Assembly (NCBI GenBank): GCA_947650285.1
Contig: CANTFL010000921.1
Coordinates: 166,446 to 230,445 of the forward strand
DNA length: 64,000 nucleotides
Source of the DNA: Hyaloperonospora brassicae
Lineage: Eukaryota; Oomycota; Peronosporomycetes; Peronosporales; Peronosporaceae
Direction of reading: 5' to 3'
In this document: positions 20,753-33,386 of the stretch, one piece after another
Layout: the number at the start of each line of letters is the position of its first letter
How positions within the stretch are numbered: position 1 is the stretch's first letter
The notes under the pieces: generated by a model
Database searches by the model: none
Told to the model about the DNA's origin: nothing
What the model saw: the letters and a program-made list of their open reading frames with translations, nothing else
Made by a program: the position numbers and the translations under genes

Positions 20753-20806
20753 TCGACAATCGACTTTATGTAGACCATACACAATTTACATTGAGTCGAT
20801 TGTCGA
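20753..20806. repeat. Perfect 13-bp inverted repeat
   Basis: TCGACAATCGACT at 20753-20765 and its exact reverse complement at 20794-20806, with a 28-bp loop. Related TCGAT/ATCGA words continue to about 20870. It lies just outside the inner edge of arm A. Confidence 0.7.
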
Positions 20807-23131
20807 CGCATTCCACATCCGCGTGATCGATAATCGACGACTGACGTGATCGAATCGCGTTACCGGTCCACGAAGATTGCGCGAGATACGTCTTCTCGTG
20901 ATAAACATTGATATTCTTGATATTCTCATAAAGTTCTTATAAATATATATATACTGGCTTCGTTAAATGTGAGTTACATGACCTGGTCGAATTAATATAT
21001 CTTTATCAACGTCAATCTAATATCCTAAATCGCTGTTCATGGGTAGCTGACCAACAACTATTTGAACACTACTCATTTCCGTTACAGGTCCCACATCGTC
21101 AAGCGAGCCGTATAATTTTACGATTTTCTTTTGCTGCATCCCGATATCGTGAGCCATCGCTGATCATAAAACGTACTCCAACAGTGAATTTGGAATCGCG
21201 TACACCTGCTACCTAAGACAACTGTAGTGTCACATATCCTCTTTGTACCTAGCCGAAAGACGCGATCTACGTTTAAAACTTTACTCCGAATCCTTTGGCT
21301 ACAACCGCGCCCACAAGATTGCAACATAGGTGGCCGACACTTTGAAAAATATTTTCGTGATGTAGGCACGGGCATTGGCTACAGCCATCGGAGTCGAAAA
21401 ATTGAAGGCGAAGTTATAAAATCGTTAACGACGATTGTGAAGTTGGGATTTCCATTCGCATCACTCAAGAGCAATCAAATGCGATATCTTTTGCATATTG
21501 TTGTTGATCCCAAGCCGTGGGACCATTAAGATGAGATGAAAGTGGATAATCCGAATCGATCAATTAGCTTTTTTACATGGACTTGGCGTGCTTCATAGCA
21601 AGTTGTCCGCGAGAAACGTCTATCACATCAATATGTTCATTAAAGATCAATGGTAAATTTATAGCGAAACCATGACAGCAACGCCTTTGCTCGAACATTA
21701 TGTGAGATTATTCTAAGTGTTATACGCATCGACCAGGATTGATATAAAAACAACTAGTGCAGCTCACATCAGTTTGTACTGCGTAATGATCCCTGTGCGC
21801 AGTATATTTACATCATATGTCTCAAGAGGCAGGCTTGACCTGTCTAAATTAACGATTGATTCGATGAAATGTACTGACAGCTTTTTTCGATCCCTCAAAA
21901 AGCATTTCCTTCCCAATAAGCGCTATCAAATGGTTCGCATCTCATTTGAGATGCACACATGATTTGCGATCTATCACAAACTTTTGAGAACACGGTACTT
22001 GTCCGTTTCAATCGTACCTAATGATTCATCGGGTAAACCTCGTTATCATGTTTGACGAGGCCAAGAACGTCAGCCAGATGTTACAAAACTCGCTTTAACC
22101 TATTACACGAGAGCGGATAAATGATACACCGAACGAGGTAGCTCGTACTTTTTATGTCCACTTCGCAATGATTATAGGTACTCTTTACTCAAAAGCGTTG
22201 ACAACCGAGGGGGTATATCGACCGATATTATTATAGCGGTTATACCCGTCGAGTTGAGTTTTAGGAAAATTCGATATTGAGGTGTTTAGAATCCGTAGCG
22301 CCTAAGTTACCAGATGATCTTATGATATAGAGGATCATGCAACTGGTTTTGGTCGATACTGTGGAGGGGTGTCGTGGCAATCGGGAAAAGTAAATACACA
22401 GCGTATGCTTCATACCGATAAATAAGTCAAGCGAAATCACCTTTGGAGACATTGCAATAGATTAGGAGGAGACCACGTAATTATGGTAGCATGTCTTTTC
22501 ATTGACCAACCAGGCTATATATCTAAATTGAAATTGCAAGGGCAGGTGGGTTATTTTGAGTGTAGTGTATGATTTCACCGTAAGAAGAATGCCGTATTAA
22601 CATCACGGAAGGAGATACCCCATATAAAACCTGGGTATGTGCTCGTCCTACGTGGCAGGTCAATCGCGTATACGCTGCCTAGGGTTTGAAGCTCACGAAT
22701 GGAGCCTGTGTAGTTAAGCAGTTTTATACTGTTGCCTGCGATAGCCTAGCGTGTCTAGATGGAATTAGAGAGAAGTTTGGAATTAATGTTCGGTGTTATA
22801 TTAACTGTAGCTTGATCTTTTATAACCTTCATTGTTTTATTTTGTCATTCTGTTACTTATAAAATATATAATTGCTTGTCGAAACGGACTCGTGTTTCGT
22901 ATTATAGCAAAAGTTCTTTCATCGAAAAAACATCGTTTCAAAGTAATGTATATGTGAACCGTGAAGATATTATTTTTCTTTTTGAGCGAGGACGTCACCA
23001 TTCTTGCATTTATAGTCGTTACCCATACTGAATATGCTAGTACAGACACCATCGTCGTAGTTGTCTTCTTAGATATCTATTGCATTGATTGGAGGGTTTG
23101 GTGTATTAATACAAACCTCGAGACGTGATGA

Positions 23132-23428
23132 GTGAAGCGATATTGGTTGCGTGTTGTAGCATACACATACCTGGTTACGATCGTATCGTTGATCGCGAGT
23201 TCCAGCTATATCGCGATCTCTACCAAGATAAAGCTAAGAAATGAGAAGAGAGAGCTAAAACTTTGTTTGCAGACATGTGATGTGCGCAATTCAGAAGACC
23301 GTGCGCTTCGGGATGAGAAAAAGGCACGAACAGCACAGGTTTTGCAGCGCAAGTCGATGAAGGAAATTGTCGCCAGCCTGAGTCAGCTGCGCAGGCGAGG
23401 ATGGAATACTAGCTATATGCTCGCGTGA
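23132..23428 (+). CDS. Possible small gene or remnant with helical C-terminus
   Basis: An open frame of 98 codons stands out by higher GC in the desert, but it begins at GTG, not ATG. Its second half is Lys/Glu/Arg-rich (DEKKARTAQVLQRKSMKEIV) and would form a helix. In its first half a different frame, starting at an ATG near 23128, also looks protein-like (HIPGYDRIVDREFQLYRDLYQ), so a single frameshift may separate two parts of one decayed gene. The family is not recognised. A 38-bp tandem repeat follows immediately downstream. Confidence 0.25.
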   Translation: MKRYWLRVVAYTYLVTIVSLIASSSYIAISTKIKLRNEKRELKLCLQTCDVRNSEDRALRDEKKARTAQVLQRKSMKEIVASLSQLRRRGWNTSYMLA

Positions 23429-23448
23429 TTAGCAAGAGCAGTAGGCTG

Positions 23449-23562
23449 TCGATGTTAGCGCCTCTCAAACAATTATGTATACGGTTTCGGTGTTAGTGCC
23501 TCTCGAACAATTCTGTATACGGTATCGAAGTTAGATCATCACGAAGAATAGTGTATACGTTG
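23449..23562. repeat. 38-bp tandem repeat, three units
   Basis: Three consecutive 38-bp units start at 23449, 23487 and 23525, each beginning TCGRWGTTAG and ending GTATACGKT. The first two are nearly identical and the third is more diverged. A fourth unit starts (TCGATGCATGC) and stops. Confidence 0.85.
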
Positions 23563-26500
23563 TCGATGCATGCATCGAGACGATAATGAAATGTGCATCG
23601 TTTGGCACCAGCATTATTTAACACGATTCAGAGTACAAGTTTTCCATAAGTATATATCTTGTACATGAGTGGCACATAACATCGGTCCATCTATGTTAAA
23701 TAATTCTTGTAGAACTTGACACCGGTCACGTGAACCTATGCAATACATCAAAAGATTTTAAAACATCGACGTGAACCGAAAGTCTCGGTCAACCTTCGAT
23801 TTGCCGTGAAGCCGATGTAGTCGAAACTGTGTCAATAAAGTCATGAGATTATTTAATAACATGTGATCGACGACTGAAAAGCAGCAAGCAAAGAATCGAT
23901 TGTGATCAGATAATACAAATTACCAGTATATATGCGAGAGTTCGAGAATAAGAAATCCAATTCCAAGCATAAAGACGCTTAGTACTCTTTTGTATTTTTT
24001 ATAGCCGTAACGGCGCACGGTTTACAGGAATAGATTTTGCCTACTTCAACTTGCAACATGGATTTACATGCGCACGTAATAATTCTGCCTTGGCCATTGT
24101 AATACATAGGTGACCGTGAGAAATAACTTTACATAGTAGCGTTATCCATTTGTTGTTGCATCATGATAATGAATAAAGGGCCGCATCAAATAATTTTTTA
24201 AAGTGGTAACGATGGCACGTGTAATGACGCCGGGCAGTGATGAATAATAACGTGGTCAATACCTGCTTGTGTATTAGTTTAAGAAAGGCTGATACGCCGC
24301 TGACAGCATTCAAATTTAATTGGTACGGATGATAGGAATATTTCCTTAAAAGTAGAGAGGACAGGTATCTTTGGATCATGTATGGATTTCGTCTTCAAGT
24401 AGTTTAGAAAAGGGTGGCCGGCTGGCCATTATTAAAAATTGAGCAAAATAGAGAATTCTCGCTGCTAAGCCAGCTTAAAATAATTCTAGAGTGCCATCGT
24501 CGACATTTAGTCGTCCTGATTAATTATATACGGAGATGTTGGACTCTGTAATGAGACACACTTCTCGATAGTTCAAATCAAGCAAGTTGTCGAAGGAGTG
24601 CAAAATGGAGCATTGACTATATGTTTTCTAATGGGATGAACGCGATGACTAGCTAGAGCATAGTACATTGAAATGCGTCCTGTTATATTTACTGGGTCAT
24701 TGCGCTCGTTACGACTGACATACTTGATAACATGCGAAGCTATTCGCGCCGCCTATGCCATGATAGGTCAACGTACAGCCCAACGATAAAATACTGACAT
24801 CATAGACGAAATGGAAAGGCCTGAATGGAATAATAAATATTAAATGGCGATGAAAGCGAGATTTTTCTATAAATTTGATGATCGCTGAAACTCCACACTA
24901 CATGACCACATTACGTTCTTATTCAACAAACAGAAAAGCTCATAACGGTCATCACGGCGTAATTGCGCGCGTTTTGTGCAAGTACGATGATATTGAATGA
25001 TATAAAATATATATATATATAATTGACTACGGCTTGCATGACCCAGGCGATGATTGTCTTAATATCTCATGTATTAGGGATAACGTAGTTTCGACGCATG
25101 ATGCACCAAATAGTCAGCACTGCGCTAGCTGCGCGTCAAAATAAATCAAGGCTGGATCAAACTATATTCTCGCGAATGATCTAAGTCTTCTGGATGGGGA
25201 ATTGGCAGGCTCTTCAAATTCGTCTTTCGACACATACATCGAATTCCGACGTACTAAACTTTGATATAGCTCGATGGAGTCTCGTACATGTCTAGAGAGT
25301 TTCCTACACATTTATTGTGTGTGACACGTCTATACTTAAATCTCGAAGATTTGATAACTACTTTCAACACGTTCCGCTAGGAAATTCATTGCTGTGTACT
25401 TAACGTAAATTTATCGCAGCAGGATATGTTATTACCGCTTATCCAGTCTATCGAAGAACGGGCAAGAGTATCTGACTTCCATACATGACGGCGCCCTTCC
25501 TTGGTATCGGCAGTTGGGTCACAACCGTTGTAGCCTACATCTGATTGAATTAATCGCCACCCTCCTTTGGCCTGTCTCAACAAAATAGTAGAGCTATGTG
25601 GTAAATTATAATGTTTTACATCGCGCGTTGCTAAGCAATATGCAAAAAATGCCGATATCATGACTGGTTCACAAATCAGTGGTAACTATCAATGACAAAT
25701 TACTCAAACTGGCCATTACTTCGTATCGTGGAAATTGTCGTAGTCTGATAATACCTCATACGACATGACGTCAGCTAATACACCCTGGAATATGATCAAA
25801 AATTTGAATACCAAAATTAACTACAGCGATATACAAGAGCGAGACGTATTCTGCTCACTCTATTTTTTTCATATCACGAAGACTGTCGTTTATCATAAAT
25901 ATGCTAAATGATCGTTATTTCTCAGCATATTATGCAACTTACCAGACATTGTTCACTAAATTGTTCTGTGTGACAAGAGCATATCTTTTACTTTGACACT
26001 ACAAAGATCCTACAAGAACTGATTCGGTTTTAAAAGGCTCAACTGAGTTATCTACAAAAAGCATCGTTTTGATGTGCCATCTTATCGATTATATCAATTC
26101 TTGCACTTTACTTGGCATGAATAAAGGCTTTCTGAAATCGCTTACGTTCAATGGGTAATTTTTTGGTATCTTAAGACGGATTTTATTTAGTGCTAATTAC
26201 GTGGAAATTTAGCTCTTTTTGTAGGTGTATGCTTATTCTTTATGCATCATTTAGATGTGGTGTTGATACAAAAGCCAGGTCCTTTACAGGTAACTCTCCG
26301 ATCGATACAGAGGTTCTTGTTGCCGTTACTGGATAGATGGTCGCATGGATGCATCAATGTCGCGGTCCACTCGACGTTTCGGATCTGTGGGCACTAATGT
26401 GGTGCAACATAGTCGCAGGTACAGTTATGTAATGTGTAGCAATTAACTTAGGTGAAGTTACATGCAGGTGGCTAGCGACCGAATCCCAAGAAAGGTCACC

Positions 26501-26923
26501 GTATTCACGAGAAGATAGCGTATACGGTTGTGAATTGTTGTAAGGTTATCCGATTAATATCTAATGATCAAGCTGCATGCATCATCACAAATCGATGCAC
26601 CACATTATATGTATGAGGACCACTTCGAGCCATCAGACGAAGGATGCATCATCTTTTTTAGTCCGGTTCTATTCCGATGCAACTATCTAGTACTGTGAAT
26701 ATTTTAAGGTGTATGTGTACTTTCAGTAATGTAAAGTTTGTTTTGGAATGATGTGCACTTACGATCGGTAACAATCCAGATATTTCAACTTATTTGAATA
26801 AATAGGTGAAATGTATCGATACTAAACCGTTTCTGTAAAGGTTTCATCGGTATTTATTTGAAGGTACAGATATTAAAGCTATTACAACCGTCCGAGGTGA
26901 TACGCGGTACCGTTAAAAAAATC

Positions 26924-26986
26924 TCGTTTATCGAAGCAAAGTATACTGTTAAAAACATTGCAGGCTTAAGACGTATAGTTACTTGA
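26924..26986 (+). pseudogene. Possible Ty1/copia RNase H fossil
   Basis: One frame reads SFIEAKYTVKNIAGLRRIVT, which lines up with the copia RNase H signature of the form SSTEAEYxAxxxAxxExxxLRRLL. Neighbouring sequence is too decayed to extend it. The match is short and could be chance. Confidence 0.3.
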
Positions 26987-29462
26987 TTTAACAGAAAATA
27001 TGTCAATCGATTATTAATGGAAATATTTTAGGACCGGGTGTATTAGTCCGAGTCCATTTATCGTGTGATGATGGCTATGGTGTTGTGAAACCAAGGTTAT
27101 ATAAATGTATAGCACTTACCATGTCGCCTCCGAGATAATTGGTTGTTCAGAGGTATTTAGGAGAGAAAAAGTGTAAAAACGAATGATCTGGTGGTATAGA
27201 AATGTTAAAAGACCCAAAAATATCGATCTGCGTACTAACGGCATGTCCAAGTCAATTTTTTCAATTCGCAGCACACCCGCGTAAAATTATGATTCGATAC
27301 TTTATCAGGGTAATGAATGTTTACTAATGTGTCGTCTAAATAAAGTTTACGCGTATATGAGTGACACGTTCCCGACTGCAAAGAAATTGAATTATGTAGT
27401 CTGTTTGCCTGTACATGATGATACGAGTGTGATGAAACTACTGAGTCAAAGTGAATTATCTTACTAGTGAATCAAATGAGGCCATATTTCATATCACAAG
27501 ATCTTGTAAAATCAACGAAAAGAGCTGTTAAGGTGGTATATATACATAAGTGATTATGCACAATTTTGGGCACTTAAACCATTTTTATTCTAACTGGAAA
27601 ATGTCGTCAAAGATTAAAGACGAGACAGAACCTTTCGACACGGCTTCAAATGACACGATCTAATCGAATGTATGTTCTGCGAGCGATATCGTATCTAAAA
27701 TATGTGCTGGCGATTTATTGAATATGATGATAAAGGGATCGTAGTAGTCTAACAAAATAGGGTTGGCTATTTGTGGCTTCGCACATGTATAGTAACGACA
27801 CGCATCTACCCTCTTAAGGTAAAATATATGGCTTCCTGATGGTCGGGGGTACGCTATATTAGCACTGAAAGAACCCAACATCTGTATTGTGTGGCCATGG
27901 TGAATAAAAACACTTACAAGAAATTTTGAGCGGCGATCAAACGTAGATGAAAGTTCTGTAAAACCGAGATCGACAAGACCTTGCTAAAACGTGATACCGC
28001 AATATATGTCTATGTATTGAATTAAAAGAAAAGATAGGTAATCAGTCGGCACGAGAAAGTAAGACGAGCGTAAGAAAGTCAATTTAGTCTGGTGATAAGT
28101 CCATGCAGATTTAATTAACATGATCGGAACACTGCTATACGGGTAGAATGATATTTGATGTGGAGATTAGACACCCTCAAGTAGTATAAAGCATCTACGA
28201 AAAAATGTTGGCCGATTTAGAACTAAATCAAATTTGGTCTATCTACTAAGATTGACGCACATAGATTGACCTTGCTACACCTATAGCGCGATCTAAATTG
28301 TAATCTATACAGCCTTACGGAAAGCTTAAGTCATACCACAAGACAAATGCTAAATATATTACAAGATTGAAGTAAATCATCCAACACAACACCCCTTTAT
28401 AAATGCCGGCTTGCGTGTAAAAAAATATGAGGTAGCCGTTCGCTTTAAAAATAAGCAATAACTACTTCTCCTCTCACCGAAATAAATTTCACGTAACTAC
28501 CCCTTCACGGAGGCCCGTTTTATAGAGGTTTTTCCATCTTCGTTGGAAAATGTTGCGTTCCACAAGCTTGATTCTAGGTAACTATAATTTTATCGTTGAA
28601 CAAACTTATGCGATATCCCACAGTCAAATGCTGATCAAAGTGAAATTCCTTTTTATTACTTTAGATTTAGGTGTAATGAGGAATAAATCTGGATAATGAG
28701 TAACAGCACGCATATTCTATATATTTAGGTATCACGCTTTGTCGAGAGGTCATTAATATATCTAGACGATTCTGGATAGAAGAGCGCATCCACCATCTGA
28801 CCCTATATGTCTTGAGACTACACGATTCTGTTGCAACTTCGCAACAGCGTCAAATATGCCCCTCGGGCCTTTATGGACGACTGGTATTTTTAAGGATTGT
28901 AAACGCAACACTCTTATAAGGCACTACGTCGATGAGGTATTTCTCTGCCAATTGTTCCGATTGCCTGTATGCAATCATTTTTACTTCAACGATCTGTTTC
29001 TATCACCACCCACATAAGCGAGGTCAATCGTTTCAGGCCTCCGGATTTGTGTCGTCTAGGGAAAGACAAAATGAACTTATAAATTCATTCTACTATCTCA
29101 CGCTCTAGTTATCTTGAAACATTAAGACAATCACTTGCTCTATCGGCTCAAAAATACGGTGAAATGATGGGTCTTGACGGAAATATTTGCATGAATAGCG
29201 ACAACAATAAGTAACGGGGTCAAGAAATCGGGTACGCCGTGATGCAGCTCGCAAAGTGGAATGATATGAAAGTAAGGGTGTCTGAAATATTGACCCTGTC
29301 AATGTTTTGGAGATCTAATAGAGCGATTAAGGCTATCAATGGCGGCTGAAACGTCGGGGTGATCTAAGTTTGTAAGCAACTATGACCCAAACGATTATGA
29401 TGTTAAAAGTTGGACTTTTATGTATAATCTTTGGCATATCCAAAAAAATTTGAACAGGCGAG

Positions 29463-29546
29463 TACGATCTCCATCTGTTCGTCGATGGTGCGACAAGTCA
29501 TTATGTGTCGTCCAGATCGGCGGAAAATACTACACACTTGACTTGA
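29463..29546 (+). pseudogene. Possible Ty1/copia protease fossil
   Basis: The frame reads LFVDGATSHYVSSRSAE, resembling the copia protease active site WxxDSGATSHxxxxRSxF with the serine of DSG lost. It lies about 1 kb upstream of a possible copia reverse-transcriptase piece on the same strand. Confidence 0.3.
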
Positions 29547-30336
29547 GATCATATTGGAGATGACTGTGTTCATGTTTCGGGAAGACGTGCGCTAGCGAAC
29601 CCGGCAGTAGCAAATAATGATTGCTACTATCCTTACAGTATGATGTTTACGCAACTCGTAAATCTCAAACAATCCTGAATATTGTGAAGCGCGCTACAAA
29701 TTAAGAGCTACCGATTTTTCGCGTCAAGCTCATGCTGGATGAACCTAGCGATAGCGGAATGCTAAGTGTGTTTTTAGAGCCAAACAAATAGCGTTTATGA
29801 TAGGTTTTACGGTCGAATTGCGTCTCTATATTCAACATATTCTGGTTGGTAGAAATACCAGCGGTCGTTAGACAAACCCGAATGTTCTACCAGTTTCAAA
29901 GGGGCAACAATGCTTGTGATGTTAAAGTACAAGCCATTTACACTGGCCCGGCATAGAAAAGTGACTTGTGTTCAGGACGTGCATCGTACGCAGATGAATT
30001 TTATCAATCTATAAAACGGCCATGCTTAACAGAATTGATGGAAGAGCTAAAAAACTGATTATTACATATTGGAAAATTAATTAATATAAATAAAGTCGGA
30101 TACTGTTGCATAAAATGCCTTATGCAAATACTTGTTCATCACCCATTTCGCGCGTATAGCAGACATTGACTGGAATAAAATAAATAAAGGAGTCTGTATC
30201 AACATTAGCGAACAGAAAGAAAATCAATACGCATTAAGGTAATGATAAATAACTACACACTTTGGAAGGAAAGTTTGGAAACTTTGATCAATTCAACTTT
30301 TACTCTGATTATGTGAATATACGTTGATAGGATGAG

Positions 30337-30729
30337 ATGGTCGCTATCCGTGATGTACTGCTTACGCCTATATCTGTGAAGGTAGCGTGTACTGTACTGA
30401 TAATCATAGGAACCCCAACTGCACGTACCACGCACTTGAGTGAGAAAATTGGCCCGTGCGACTTTACTATGCGACGTAGTCGATATAGACCGGGAAATCT
30501 GGTGTACCAGATCTTGTCTGCATTACGACCGCTTCCAACTTACAATATCTCATTGATCCTTGCATCATCGGGATGCGAGTTACACATCAACTCACACTAC
30601 CCATTACTGTTAATATCAGCTTCCTTTATGACGGCACCAGATTCGCATCAGCATTTCAAACTACTTAAGCGTATTTTATATTTTTTGCAAGCCATTTTCG
30701 TAATCACTTTGAATAGCACCAGAAGATAA
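30337..30729 (+). pseudogene. Possible Ty1/copia reverse-transcriptase fossil
   Basis: The frame is open for 130 codons from an ATG. Residues near 45-70 (YRPGNLVYQILSALRPLPTYNISL) resemble the copia motif YRxxVGSLLYLxxxTRPDI, and residues 92-115 (ISASFMTAPDSHQHFKLLKRILYFLQ) resemble the following SxFMxxPxxxHWxALKRILRYLKG. An extra run of about 15 residues separates the two. The similarity is by eye. The frame has no other copia parts next to it and should be regarded as debris. Confidence 0.35.
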
Positions 30730-31872
30730 AGCTACCTCTCGATACTTATTGTTGATACTGCCATGCTTCCTATCTAAAATGTATTTTGAAGCGAGGTGTA
30801 CGGGCTGAAAAGTGGCTCACTGGTGGATAAGTTCTAACCCTATTATGTAATGAACCTCACTAAAAACCTTGTGATCTATTGCCATACTGCCTTGTACGCA
30901 GAGAAAGGTACTTACTAATTGAGTGACAAAGCTTCATTTGCTAAACAGGTGAATCTTATATTAAATATAATCAAGTTAAAAGGCGTCGTTTCATAGAAAC
31001 CTGACTTACATGCATTTATATGACTTCGTGTTAGGTGACTTCTACTCAGCACCTATTGCGCACGGTAGGCAGAAACTAGTTGGTTGATACAACGACTGTA
31101 TATATTATTGAAAATATTCTTAAGTCATTGCAACAATATCACAGTAGAAAGTAAAAGTATCAAAAGTATACATAACATAATCGTATTCAGTGTCAAACCT
31201 TACACATGATGATACCATATATCATAATCTTTCCTTACATGAAATGAAGAGGCTACTGATCCTTGTTGCATAATGAATGTCGATGAGGAGGATGGAAATG
31301 CTCTTCTCTATGGTATAAGAGAGGTACTAAACATATATACATGATTGTATAAAAGCGATTCCGGGTTTGTATAGATTCGGATCTAGCCTAAATATCATTA
31401 GTTCGTTTCTATGTTTTTTATATATCCATGTCAATGTGCTTTATCCTCACTCCTTTTATGATTGTTGTGCTCTTCTTTTTTTACTTAAAATATGGTGTTT
31501 GACTGTCGGGTAATTACCTAGTATAATTTTATTTCCAATCAATTTTTCAATTATTTTGTTGTATGTACGTTATCAATGTGTATGGTATCGTGTCTATATG
31601 CAATTGAATGTAGTGTTGTGATTTGTCCTGGTCCATTTTCTTGCATCTATCAATAGGAATCGTCGTGGCACCTGATAATTTTGGGTGAACTTATCGATTC
31701 ATAATTAATATTTGACATGGCTTCTTTTATGGACAGGATTTGTGGGGAGGCTAAATACACCTGACATTATTGCTTAATACACCGCCGCCTATCCATAAGA
31801 CTTAATGTTTATATGGCTACCGTTGTATCACATTCGGGCCACGTCTATTCGAACATTACAGGATAAGATAAG

Positions 31873-32190
31873 TTGAAAGGCACCTGTAACATAGCCACGT
31901 CAATTCAACAAGAAAATTTTTGTTGTCTAACGCGTGATGATGAGCTCTCATCCACCTCCGCTACTGCTGCTACCACTGCTACGGTCGTTAATGACGATAC
32001 TAATTTGCCAACCTCCACTACTTCTGCTGCCATTGCTACGGTTGTTGATGCGGATACTAATTCTGTCGTCGCTGACAATCAGGGTAGGTTCCATCTTGAT
32101 GCTGGCCCTAGTCCTGCCGCCGCTGATCTCTTAAGGATATGTAAAGAATCTCCACCGGTCGGGCCTTTATCAGTCAGAAGACATCTGTAG
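31873..32190 (+). pseudogene. Thr/Ala-rich frame with duplicated 19-residue unit
   Basis: The open frame follows a stop at 31864 and has no ATG (first usable codon TTG). A 57-bp unit is repeated in frame at 31954 and 32011, encoding TSATAATTATVVNDDTNLP and its close copy. After the stop at 32188 another frame continues as SVEAFSSTPYAKALLLVYTAAVRLV up to about 32370, as if a single base change split one protein. This could be an exon or a decayed secreted protein; the family is not recognised. Confidence 0.25.
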
Positions 32191-32804
32191 AGGCTTTTAG
32201 CAGTACGCCGTACGCTAAGGCTTTGCTATTAGTGTATACGGCGGCTGTTCGATTGGTCCCAAGGGCAGTTTCCTCAAATGTTGGCAGAACAAATAAAATA
32301 GGAGATCCCACAGTCGGCACACGTCAATGTGAGATCGCGGAACAGATAATGCTGGCTGTTTATGCGAGCTCGTGATCATGTATGACAAGCACGCCCCCGA
32401 AGAAATTGCCTGGTCAACGTTTTTTATGGACAACTGAGACATTGGCCACTCTCGTTGTATAAGGAAGACGATACCCTCAGGCCACCGGCGGCGCGACGTG
32501 CGAAACGATAAATTGACGATATTAATTCTAATGTCGTATAGATGCATCAGGATGGAGCTGTTGCATGGGTGTGTGTGCGTGTAGAAGTCATATACAGCAG
32601 GCCATTATCTGTATTTTGTCTGTATGTGATTCGTATAAGTTATTGTAAACCAGTCTAAGAAAGCCGGTGTCCTTATAAATGCCAAGGATGTCCACAATTT
32701 CTTTCAGAAGGCAAAGAGAAAGGAACTTGGTGGAAAATTACACACAGAAGCTTTGCTGTAGCACATGAAGGACCAGCATATTTTATATATGGTTGCAGTG
32801 TTTA

Positions 32805-33327
32805 TGTAACGAATTACACGTCGGCTGGTAGTCAACAATAGGTGTGGTGCACACAAGAGAGGGGGTACCCTATAAAGTAATTTTAGAACACAGTGAGTGT
32901 ATCAATTGTTGAAGACTAATGTCTGTCATCAATTGATTACGAGTTCTTTTAAGAGGTTATTTAGGGCAGGTTAAATACGTTGTTCTAAGGTGTTCTTTTA
33001 GGTTTAATAAAGAAATAAAAATTCAGTTCTCCTTTTGATCACTGAAAGACACGTGCCTTACGAGGCGTCTTTGATCGGTAGGAGCTAGAAATACCTGTGA
33101 AGGTAGCTGCTCCTGAGCACTCTGTGCTGTGATTCTCTTGAATCGTTTGGTCTCCCTGGAACGGGGACCGTAAGCTCTCTGAGACTGTTGACTCTGAGTC
33201 GGGTTCTCTGAACCAAAACCTTATCTCTCTGAGCTGTTGGCTCTCTGATTCGGGTTCGTAGAACCAAAGTTGCTCGTAAGAACGTTAAGTCTTCTTCTGA
33301 CTTTAGGAGCTGTGTAGCTCCGCTATA
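32805..33327 (+). repeat. 5' LTR of gypsy element 2
   Basis: Begins TGTAACGAATTACACG and ends GCTCCGCTATA. It has two copies of a roughly 50-bp internal unit starting CTCTCTGAG at 33175 and 33225. Compared with element 1 LTRs it has AGAGAGGGGGTACC in place of GGGATGGGATCCCC, so it is a separate LTR subtype. Confidence 0.93.
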
Positions 33328-33386
33328 CTTGGTAGCGCTTGTAGTCAATCTACGCCTGAGTCGGTAACGACTGATCCTCTGTAAGG

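Larger units (their letters stand above)
20717..32804. other. AT-rich gene desert 2 with retroelement fossils
   Basis: Twelve kilobases without a convincing intact gene. It begins exactly where homology to arm B stops and ends at the target duplication of gypsy element 2. Within it are a 13-bp hairpin, a 38-bp tandem repeat, an isolated open frame at 23132, a Thr/Ala-rich frame at 31873 and three short pieces that resemble decayed Ty1/copia domains. Everything else consists of short random open frames. Confidence 0.6.

Noticed and set aside
20717..32804. Tens of frames of 60-90 codons in the AT-rich desert
   Set aside because: Random length distribution, no domain and no coding-like composition except where listed.
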